DNA from: Cylindrotheca closterium
Lineage: Eukaryota > Bacillariophyta > Bacillariophyceae > Bacillariales > Bacillariaceae
Assembly: GCA_933822405.4 (NCBI GenBank)
Contig: CAKOGP040002524.1
Coordinates: 40,625 to 104,624, forward strand
Length of the DNA stretch: 64,000 nt
Direction of reading: 5' to 3'
In this document: positions 55,872 through 64,000 of the stretch, one piece after another
Layout: every line of letters starts with the position of its first letter
Position numbering within the stretch: the stretch's first letter is position 1
Translations under genes and position numbers: made by a program
The notes under the pieces: model-generated
The model's database searches: none
What the model saw: the letters and a program-made list of their open reading frames with translations, nothing else
Told to the model about the DNA's origin: nothing

Positions 55872-56193
55872 CTATAATTTTCCACTTAGCAATCATTACT
55901 GTACATATGGGTAGCGAGAGAGAGAGATTGGTCCACTTAGGATTGCAAAATACATTGCTACAGTATTCTAAACATCTTGTGCTTGCTATTGCGTTAGATA
56001 TTGACACACATGCAATTCGTTAGAATACATACCAGTGTTTGATTCCAAATCATCGGCCCCGCCTGATCCATTATCTCCGCCCTACCGTCTCCAAGACTAC
56101 TTCATTCATTCAATTTGCAGCATACGATTTCCATCGAGATTCAACCTTTCTCCCTGCCGATTGCTCTTGATTGGGTGGGCTTGACTGGGTCAC
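55872..56193. other. Convergent intergenic gap
   Basis: Short non-coding gap between two converging genes; nothing recognised. Confidence 0.4.
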
Positions 56194-57354
56194 TTACACA
56201 TCAATCGCCCGAGGCAACGAGTCGGTGCTCATGAGAGAAAAAGATGTCATGACAGAAGAAACCACGCCGTCTGCGCCCACACGACTTGGTCTTGCTCCTT
56301 TCTTGGCGTCCCCCACAGGATCCCCATAGGCATGGTAATAATGAGCTCTCCAGTCTTCCCCATCGTTGTATTCATCCAGCATCGAAACCATACAGCTGAC
56401 CATGCTGTCTCGTTCCAACTGTGATTTGGCCTGCAAATCCAACGAGCCATTCAAGGTCAGTATACTCCAACACATCTTTTCGGGAACGGATTCTGCCTTC
56501 TTCAATGACTCCGTATTTTTGCCCACATCAATGAATTTGATATCGCCCCATGCAATGTTGTGAACTGGCCCTCGTACGGACAACAGGCTGGATGCGCCTA
56601 GGTTGTTTGGCAGCTTTGTCTTGAATTCAGATTGCCAGACAAAGGCTTCATCATTGATGCTGATCCACACCCGTCGAGGCAGACTTTGCACCCCATGCGC
56701 CACCATTCGTACACCGACTATTCGCAAGAGTTTCATGGTCTCTAAGCGGATTGGAAAAGTAGGAACACGTTCCAAGGCGGGATGTTTGGGCGATGACATG
56801 GAGGATCGTCGTAGATTTATTCTAGAGCTCTTTGGCAGGCGATGATAGTTGGCATACCGTGAAAGCGGATCGTCGTCATCTTCTTCGTCGTCTAATATAT
56901 CGCCCCTTCTGGTATGGCGAAATAGGTTTCGACCATTATTTTTTGATTTGCTTCCCAATAGGCGGTCACTGTATTTCCTGCTGTTTCCGTTTTGTCGCAG
57001 CCCCGTTGATTGTCCAATGATGGAATATGATTCTCTCTTGCGTATTTGTCGCCGACGAAGAAGCAAATAGACAAATAATATGCCAAGGACAATGGTTGGT
57101 ACGACTGCCGCAATTCCAATATGGTTAGACGACGAAATTGCTGAGTAAGGTTGTTGGAATGCTTGCGTCGATGTTGATTCCGTTGCAACTGTACTAGCTC
57201 TAGACAAAGGGCCTCCATTTGCATCATCTTCAATGCCATTGAATAATCCATTGTTGGTATTGTATGATGGTGCGTATTGGTACCGGTAGACAGAATTTGG
57301 ATGCAAATTTGCATCGACCGACCGAGCATCGAATGCGTTGCCATAAGCAGTCAT
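56194..57354 (-). CDS. Single-pass membrane protein with PH-like domain, 5' end incomplete
   Basis: From the ATG at 57354 the frame gives 386 residues. A Ser/Asn-rich outer part is followed by one membrane span (about 80-98, IGIAAVVPTIVLGILFVYLL) with a basic stop-transfer RRRQIRKRES. The cytosolic part is basic and acidic by turns, then a PH-type domain at about 210-345 (RRVWISINDEAFVWQSEF, IAWGDIKFIDVG, CWSILTLNGSLDLQAKSQLE then RDSMVSCMVSMLDEY, a typical PH C-terminal helix). No signal peptide is visible, though orientation suggests one, so an upstream exon in 57364-57570 may be missing. PH domains bind phosphoinositides or proteins; no specific ligand can be claimed. Confidence 0.7.
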   Translation of the reverse strand: MTAYGNAFDARSVDANLHPNSVYRYQYAPSYNTNNGLFNGIEDDANGGPLSRASTVATESTSTQAFQQPYSAISSSNHIGIAAVVPTIVLGILFVYLLLRRRQIRKRESYSIIGQSTGLRQNGNSRKYSDRLLGSKSKNNGRNLFRHTRRGDILDDEEDDDDPLSRYANYHRLPKSSRINLRRSSMSSPKHPALERVPTFPIRLETMKLLRIVGVRMVAHGVQSLPRRVWISINDEAFVWQSEFKTKLPNNLGASSLLSVRGPVHNIAWGDIKFIDVGKNTESLKKAESVPEKMCWSILTLNGSLDLQAKSQLERDSMVSCMVSMLDEYNDGEDWRAHYYHAYGDPVGDAKKGARPSRVGADGVVSSVMTSFSLMSTDSLPRAIDV

Positions 57355-57363
57355 TGAGTACAC

Positions 57364-58599
57364 AGCTTTTTCCGCTTCCTCTTTTCTGTGATCGGCTGCA
57401 GCGGATCAAATGAAGCTTGGTTGATTGATATGGAAACAGCGATGAAATCAGAAATGTGCAACGAGAATGATTCAGAATTTCAGAAATTTCAGGCCATATA
57501 TAATTTTCATGATCAATTCTGTGAATGCTTTGACGGTGGATATGATAGTTTCCTTTCCTTTCCAAATGTGCTATTGTAGGTAAATCGGTGCAATAAGTAC
57601 AGTACGTTCAGCCAACGATAAAGCTTCAGCGGAGGTGCAATGATGCGTTGAAACTATGATCGAGATCATCATAATCTTCAAAACAAACGACGATTTCAAT
57701 CAAGGACGGCGCGCGTGGACGCAGGCCCAACTGCGTCCGTGCTTCATGAGCATAAGAATCTTACGGTATGTATCGTTCGTGCACATAAACGGTACGTGTA
57801 CCAGGTACCAGGTACTACCGGTAAACGGTGTGCGTGAACATTTGCTCCACCTCGGCAACAGTGGCAACAGTGCGGTGCTGTGGGTTCTTGTTTTATGGTG
57901 GCGGGGTCTTTAGTGAATTTTTAGCCAATGAGAGTTAGTTGATTCACTAAAGATGAGTCTATTATTAGTGGTATGAGGCAATCACAGCTCTCTATCATTA
58001 GTGATAGATTGATTCGACTAACTCTCTTCCACACTAAATTAGTACTCTCCAGATTTCAAATGATGTTACGGGGATGTTAGGTCCAAGCTCCATACGGCCC
58101 TAGCAGTTTCTCTTTGTCTTATTAAACAACTAAAGACCTTATCTTAAAGACCAACCTTAGCCCTCGATCATGAGGAAGCGCTTTAGATCCCCTAGGATGA
58201 CTTTGAGCTGCCCTGAAGAATGGAGTGATAGGTTGGCAACTCAATTGGCTGGTACTACATGAGGTAATAGATAGATCAAACAATAGAAACTGACTGTTCA
58301 ATCTTACAGATAGAGCACTACTATATATTGTCGAGTATCATTCAAACTTCTCTGATGGCAGATTGAAATCAACTGCTGATATTGGTATAGGGGTACTAGG
58401 TAGGAATCTCTTCACCCCTGGAATCAAGTCATTGTCTCAAACTGGTGCAAAAAGGTTGATTGAATTGCCATCAGAGTAGAATATACAATACTCAAATCTG
58501 AAAGCATCATCTATTACTATACTGTATCAGACTTTCCTATCGCGGCTATGGCCAGCAAGGAACCATGCACTGTTTCTGTCAATGCTTTTGCCTGTGAAT
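57364..58599. other. Intergenic with GGTACC run and a foldback
   Basis: A GTACCAGGTACCAGGTAC run (57797-57814) is next to TACCGGTA (57816-57823). An imperfect foldback has arms GAGAGTTAGTTGATTC (57930-57945) and GATTCGACTAACTCTC (58011-58026), 14 of 16 bases matching. From about 58080 the DNA may already be retroelement, but no protein is readable. Confidence 0.45.
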
Positions 58600-58645
58600 C
58601 TTACTCAAAACCGGTTGATTATCTGGCTACGACCACCCAGTTCTG

Positions 58646-59190
58646 ATGCAACACAAGAGTGAATCTCCGGAAACGCTTGATGCCCACTTTGAACATTGTG
58701 AAACTCCACATACTTTGAAGTCTGACAATGCAAAAGAATTCAAGTCCAAGCACTTCAAACACAAACTTTGCAAAGCACAAGTTGAGGCCAAATACACTGA
58801 ACCCAAGCATTCTCAGCAGAACCTTGCCAAACTGAGAGGAGGCAGACTAAAACATGTGGTTCAACATATTTTGCTATTGACTGGCGCTCCTGCCAAATAT
58901 AGGTATTACTGTTTGGAATATGTTGCTTCTGTGAAAGCATGAACGACAAAGAGAGCTCTTAGCAATAGAACGTCATGGGAAGCTGAGTTTGACATAAGCA
59001 AGTGTCAATTCTCTTTTTGGCAACCTGTCTGGTTTTATACTCCTCACAGAGCGCTCCCACAACAAAGAATGATGAAAGCGCGTTTCCTCAGACTCAGTCC
59101 TAACTCTGGTGATGCATTTACATATGTTGTTGTCACTGAGCCCAATGATGAGAAATCTCATCGCCAAATTTTTACCCGCTCTGTCATCTG
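58646..59190 (+). pseudogene. Copia integrase core fragment
   Basis: Reads SDNAKEFKSKHFKHKL, VEAKYTEPKHSQQNLAKLRG, then LTGAPAKYRYYCLEYV, a stop, and further FSFWQPVWFYTPHRALPQQR and NSGDAFTYVVVTEP. These are the integrase catalytic core and its C-terminal Trp-rich part. The in-frame stop near 58940 and the missing N-terminal zinc finger show decay. Confidence 0.85.
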
Positions 59191-59411
59191 ACCACACCAT
59201 ACAAGCAAAAGCGCCTCCCACACGCGGCCAAGCAGTTCTACCGTATATCAATACCCTGTACACCTACCGCCATCAGTGTTGGTGTTCATACTAGACATTG
59301 ATACCTATAGGTGATACTGTAGCTCTCAGGGCTATACGTGGGTACATTGCCACTGCTGTGATTTTCCACAGACCTACATGACATTCCTGACCTTTGGAAA
59401 GGAATTGGGAT

Positions 59412-59948
59412 ATTGAATATTGTATGGGCAGAAGAACACTCAGGGGTAGTCAAGACTTGAACTTGAGACCTCCGAGTATGCTTCTGTTAATTGATCCTAC
59501 GTCCAACGAAGTTCTACTGCGTACTGACCAAGAGGAGCTTCAGCCGCTCTCTGCCCAGGACCCACCAAGAGCTCCTTCCGTTCCGACTGCTGAAGTTGAG
59601 CTACCCACCAAATTGCACCCCCAAGATCAAGAATTGTTAGTAGCCAATTCTACAGCTACTGTCAATGCTACGCCTGAAGGTCCGCGGTTACCACCAAATG
59701 GACCTGTCCCGGTGACACAAGAGGAGCCAACAAATTCCTTCATGATGGAGCAAGGTGAATCTGCCTCAATTTCTCCTGATGGAGATGAAGACTCAGTTCA
59801 TTCCGCCAATGAAGCCCTCAATGATCACCAAGTCTTGCCAAAGTCGCTCGATGTTCATCTCCGGAATATTGCTGGATTGACGGAAGATGAAGATCTATTT
59901 GATTCTATTTGTGGACGTACTCTTCCTGCAGATCTTATGGAAGACTGA
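59412..59948 (+). pseudogene. Copia integrase-RT linker fragment
   Basis: Open Pro/Glu/Ser/Asn-rich stretch (for example PPNGPVPVTQEEPTNSF) between integrase and reverse transcriptase, ending NIAGLTEDEDLFDSICG. It has no domain of its own; position and composition identify it as the low-complexity linker of the pol polyprotein. Confidence 0.6.
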
Positions 59949-60185
59949 TGAGACGTCGTGGGAGAAATATTGTGCTTGCCACAAAGATTTTCCTTACAAC
60001 GTCGCTAAGTACATTTGCTCCAAGAAGATCGGATCCGCCTCTGGTAACCATTCAAATGGACCACATCAACGATGGGCACCTACTTTCTTGCAGAAAACTT
60101 GCCGTGTTATGTGTTGTTTTGTTTGATATCATGGATATTCAAAACCTATGTTGAATACCCACAATTTCGTTGTCCTTGTGAGGAC

Positions 60186-61365
60186 GACAGTGATCAGATT
60201 CAATTGACCAAGATGCACAAGAAGTCCCAGCCCCGCCAAGTCAGAAGAGCCAAGAAAAAAGGCCGTCTATGGCGTCCTTTGCCCATTTGGTATGGCATTC
60301 TGATTCCGCGGACAGTAAAAGAAGCACTTGCACTTGATGATGATAATGGGAACCACTTTTGGCATGAAGCAATGGAACAAGAGATTGCTTCCCTGATTGC
60401 AATGAATTGCTTTGATTTTCACTCGAGTAATTACAAGCCTGGCCCAAATTCTCAATTTGCACCACTGCGAATGATTTTTGAAGCTATGCAAGATGGAAGA
60501 CGCAAAGTAAGATTGGTTTGCGGAGGTCACCTCGTGGACCCACGAGGCATCTCGACCCGGTCAACAGTTGTGAAGGGTGTCAGTGTCCACCTTCTGGACA
60601 TGATTGCCAATCACTACGGTTTGACAATTGTCCATGGTGATGTTGGTAATGCATTCATTACCGCTAACTGCCTGGAAGGAATTCACTTGGACCTGAGTTT
60701 GGAGAGCGCAAAGGCGCTATTATTACTATTAACAAAGCCCTCTATGGGCTCCAAACTAGTTTTGCAGCGTTCATGAGAACTATTGGTTTCCAATCGAGTT
60801 GCTATGACCGTGACGTCTGGATGAGGCTATGTGAGGATAAGCACTCACATGGATGATTTCAAAGTTGTGGCCAAAGATTCCCAACGGTGGGTCAATGCTA
60901 TTGCTGGAGCCTTTCAACTGAAATGCTTTGGAAAGCCTGACTACTACCTTGGTATGGATTATAATTTTGACAAGGAGACGAAGTGTTGGTTTACTGGTAC
61001 CAATACCTATGTGGAAGAGTGTATCTGAAGGATCCAAGCTTTGCTTCCTCCTGGCCATATGCTCTGCACCCACAACACTCCTGCCCCCCTACGACGGGAA
61101 AGCTTCCCACCCTGAAGAGGACAAGTCCAAATTCCTTGATGACGCTGGAAAACGCCAATATCAGATGTTGGTTGGCATGGCCCAATGGGCCGTGACCATT
61201 GGACGAATGGACATTGCATATGCAGTCTCTTCGCTCAGTCGCTTTTCCTCAGCGCCTCGTGAAGGCCATCTGGAGTTAGCTTTCTACCTTTTTGGCTATC
61301 TAAAGAAATTCCCAACAAGCAACTGCCTGTTGGCTCGCGTCCGCTTGAACTTTGCCCGAAACTGA
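60186..61365 (+). pseudogene. Copia reverse transcriptase fragment
   Basis: RVT_2-type sequence: GILIPRTVKEALALDDDNGN, FAPLRMIFEAMQDGRRKVRL then VCGGHLVDPRG, GLTIVHGDVGNAFITANCLE and, after frame changes, INKALYGLKTSFAAFMRTIG and HMDDFKVVAKDS. Several stops (for example after 60776 and 61025) break it. The MDD catalytic pair is still visible. Confidence 0.88.
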
Positions 61366-61930
61366 CAGCGACCAAAGGTACATTCAAGGCAGATTTCCTT
61401 GAAGAGTATCCGGATGCAAAGGAGGACCGAGATCCCAAGGAACTCAAGACCTTTGGAAAGCCAGTACAAACAAGTGTCTTCTTTGATGCCAATCTGGCAC
61501 ACGACCTAGTTACTCGGCGGTCCATAACTGGACTCCTTGTCTATGTCAAAAGCACCCTTGTTTCATGGACCTCCAAGCGTCAGGGCTGCATCGCGTCGAG
61601 CACATATTGCTCTGAATATATCGCTATGCCCGCGGCCACAGAAGAGGCAATCTCCATCCAATATATGCTCCGTTCACTGGGTGTTCCTGTAGAGGAGCCT
61701 ACCAATTTACTTGGTGACAACCTGGGAGTCATCCAGAGCGCTGCCATGAAGGATGCAGATCTTAAGAAGAAACATGTCACGATTTCTTACCATTGTGTTT
61801 GTGAGGCCGTTGCAGCTCAAATTATCAAACCAATTTGATGTAAAACCAATGAAAATTGGAGCGACATTTGTACTAAGGCATTGAGTGGCCTTAAACAAAA
61901 TGCCATTCTGTCTAGGACGATGTTGTGAAA
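61366..61930 (+). pseudogene. Copia RNase H fragment and pol end
   Basis: Reads STYCSEYIAMPAATEEAISI then QYMLRSLGVPVEEPTNLLGD, NLGVIQSAAMKDADLKKKHV and the pol tail NWSDICTKALSGLKQN, all typical of the copia RNase H end. It is interrupted by a stop after IIKPI near 61838. Confidence 0.85.
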
Positions 61931-63270
61931 AGACAACATCTCTGCATCCACCTCAGCACCTTGCCGTAAGACAATCCATTATGCTTCTTTGGTATTTATT
62001 TTCGATTTTTTTCTTGGGCTTCTTAACACGTGGCGAAGTGCCATGCTTGAGAGGAGGTGAATCGAGTGTGTTGTCTCCGTCTATTCCAGACAAAGAGGAG
62101 GTCAGGATCTAGTTAGTCGTCAGACGATTTACTAGATTGTCTGTCCATATTCCGTTCCCAACTCACTCATCACATCACCATCTAGTCACTCTATGAGTTT
62201 ATGTTGACAGACATCATTTCAATAATGATGTAGGCGGTTCAGACGCATCGGTTATCACATCAAACATTCATGGATTGTACCTCGTTCTAATCTGTCTAAA
62301 ACCTGGCTAACGCCAGGATCATAGTGTATGATCTTGCGACGCCGTGCATGAAACCAGCACTGTGTTGTATAGCCCCTTCATTGCTGTGACAAACCGACTG
62401 TGACGACTAAATAAAATTGCATGATTGACTACATGGACTACAGTTCCCCGCCGATCCAGTACACTCCGGTACATTGTAGTACATACAGTACAGTGCGACA
62501 TACACTAGGGTATATCCCGAGGATCTGCAAGCTGTTTATTCGTCCAACAACTATAGTGCACTTTTGCTCAGAAGTCTTCTTACAGACTTCCAGATGCGCC
62601 GTATCCACTTTTGAACTGCTCATGAAGATTTTAGAAGAGATCTGATTCTTCTTTGCCAGGCGAAGAACAAAGTGCAGATCTAGTATTGAGCTCTTCCGTG
62701 TTGTCATCCATACAATAAGCACAGACAAAAGAGTGAGAAGCAAATACTTCAGAAGGGCCAAACGTAATCTCACTAGTCAACATGTGAAATGTATCACAGA
62801 ATCCTCCAAATGCATCTTTTGCAGGAATGCAAAGTACTCTGCTAACAACCTTCTGTTGAAATTGCTCTCATGGAGACCATTCATTGGAAACTCCTTGATA
62901 GAAGCAGTTCGACACGTCCGATCGGACAGACGGACAAATGTCCGTTTGGTCCGTTGATTTGGGGGATTCCTATCCAAGAATTCAACAATAACTAAATCCA
63001 GCTAATATCATGACATCTGAGATGTCGCAGAATTTGGGGGGCATAGGCCACTCGTTTTTTGCGACTGTTTGGCCATTCTTTCCTTGCAAAGATATTCAAT
63101 ATGCACTTACATCAGAATCTCTGCGTTTTATCATCATAATATTTTGCTTTGGTATATTCCATTCATTGTTACAATCCATCGCCATTGGAAAAAGCAAGAG
63201 CTCTAACTTTTAAATCATCAAATAGAATGAGATACAGCAAGTATCACCTACATCATGATGTGCCCACCGC
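61931..63270. other. Non-coding DNA after the retroelement
   Basis: No 3' long terminal repeat was recognised by eye. Short frames (for example 61981-62112 and 63010-63213, with hydrophobic stretches) have no other support. A short GTACATACAGTACAGTG-type run lies at about 62470-62495. No RNA gene seen. Confidence 0.4.
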
Positions 63271-63279
63271 CAATGACAA

Positions 63280-63335
63280 GTAATGAAATAATGAATGATC
63301 TGTCTTTATTGTAATGAAATAATGAATGATCTGTC
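63280..63335. repeat. 25-bp direct repeat pair
   Basis: A 25-bp sequence beginning GTAATGAAATAATGAATGAT and ending CTGTC occurs at 63280-63304 and 63311-63335, separated by six bases. It lies just before the 171-bp tandem repeat. Confidence 0.8.
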
Positions 63336-63341
63336 AAAATC

Positions 63342-63766
63342 AAATGATCCATCACGAGTCAAGGAGGAGTTGATTGTTCAGGATCGCTTTATGAGGAGCC
63401 AGAAGCAGTAGTTCTAGGGCAACAATTTGATTGTTGATGTGTGAGGTTTGACAAAAAAGGAATCAAGAATTGTGAGGAATATTTCAATTCCATTCAATTC
63501 ACTGAGACAACCAAACAATCCATAAAGAGTCAAAGAGGAGTTGATTGTTCAGGATCGTTTTGTGAGGAGCCAGAAGCAGTAGTTCTAGGGCAACGATTTG
63601 ATTGTTGATGCGTGAGGTTTGACAAAAAACAAATCATGAATTGTGAGGAATATTTCAATTCCATTCAATTCACTGAGACAACCAAACGATCCATAAAGAG
63701 TCAAAGAGGAGTTGATTGTTCAGGATCGTTTTGTGAGGAGCCAGAAGCAGTAATTCTAGTGCAATC
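63342..63766. repeat. 171-bp tandem repeat, about 2.5 copies
   Basis: The landmark AGTCAA-GAGGAGTTGATTGTT recurs at 63357, 63528 and 63699, a period of exactly 171 both times. Units share GAGGAGCCAGAAGCAGTA and AGGAATATTTCAATTCCATT. Copies differ by only a few bases. The unit length is a multiple of three, but stops in each unit argue against coding. Confidence 0.9.
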
Positions 63767-64000
63767 TTGTATTTTGAATTTTTGTACACGCATGCTTGCC
63801 CACAATTGACTTAGTCGACCGTTTCCATCATGGAATCGATTCCAACCTGAATTGTAGTCCTTTTGATCAAACGACAGTCACACACGTGCTTAGATTCAAA
63901 AAGACCCGCCTTTTCAATCGTTCAAATGACCAAGTCTCGAATATTCAAACTTCGCAACACGCCTGCCTGCAAGATCCATTCAAGGGTCGTCTTTTTTTGT

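Larger units (their letters stand above)
58600..61930 (+). mobile_element. Degenerate Ty1/copia retrotransposon
   Basis: Order integrase, linker, reverse transcriptase, RNase H, which is the copia order (not gypsy). All parts are broken by stops or frame changes, so it is inactive. I found no long terminal repeats or intact gag/protease. Residual motifs match diatom copia (CoDi-type) proteins. Confidence 0.88.

Noticed and set aside
63342..63766. Repeat protein encoded by the 171-bp units
   Set aside because: Although the period is a multiple of three, each unit carries stops in the frame that looked best.
1..64000. CRISPR arrays, operons, ribosome-binding sites, rRNA or tRNA genes
   Set aside because: Spliced eukaryotic genes throughout; the tandem repeats lack spacer structure and I recognised no cloverleaf or rRNA sequence by eye, though a tRNA scan could still find one.

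Overview
This window reads as nuclear DNA of a photosynthetic stramenopile, most likely a raphid pennate diatom. Genes are broken by short GT-AG introns (about 75-130 bp). Several products carry a signal peptide ending in an ASAF-type motif (Ser-Ala-Phe or Ala-Phe at the cleavage point), which is how diatoms send proteins into the complex plastid; Psb28, a fructose-bisphosphatase, a PrmC-type methyltransferase and a DedA-type membrane protein all show it. Expanded trypsin-like proteases and an LRR receptor-like protein fit a pennate diatom. I cannot name the species from sequence alone.

Layout. 1-7.9 kb: 5' part of a lipid-anchored PP2C phosphatase (minus), a 1,415-residue protein built from about four SET-like modules (plus, five exons), and an F-box/SPRY protein (plus). 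8-14.4 kb: gene-poor and decaying DNA, with a tandemly duplicated small gene (one copy broken), a GGGAACTTT-type repeat array, one intact diatom-type unknown protein and a wrecked copy of the F-box/SPRY gene. 14.8-22.1 kb: nuclear psb28 (minus), a coiled-coil/membrane-tail protein (minus), a gamma-glutamyltransferase gene with two coding lesions (plus), and a DGAT2-type acyltransferase (plus). 22.3-32.2 kb: four secreted trypsin-family proteases, three in tandem on minus and one divergent on plus, each with an acidic pro-region and a shared C-terminal module. 32.9-35.1 kb: a glycolipid-transfer-domain protein with a signal peptide and a diatom-type unknown protein. 36.9-50.7 kb: a 1,367-residue LRR membrane protein, a 1,138-residue TPR/coiled-coil tail-anchored protein, a plastid FBPase-like enzyme, a plastid PrmC-type methyltransferase and a DedA-family protein. 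51.2-57.4 kb: a protein with two tandem copies of one domain sharing about 1,000 identical bases, a DUF6492-like glycosyltransferase candidate, and a membrane protein with a PH-like domain. 58.6-61.9 kb: a decayed Ty1/copia retrotransposon. 62-64 kb: non-coding DNA ending in a 171-bp tandem repeat.

These are independent eukaryotic transcription units rather than an operon. The one true functional cluster is the protease array. The items most worth following up are the gamma-glutamyltransferase broken one codon after its catalytic Thr, the apparent gene conversion at 51.5-53.7 kb, the four-SET protein, the protease array with Gln rather than Arg at three activation sites, and the strong over-representation of the octamer palindrome TACCGGTA outside coding sequence. 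Exon borders were worked out by hand from splice consensus, reading frame and paralogue comparison; every complete multi-exon model closes in frame except the damaged gamma-glutamyltransferase, and the PP2C model is cut by the window edge.
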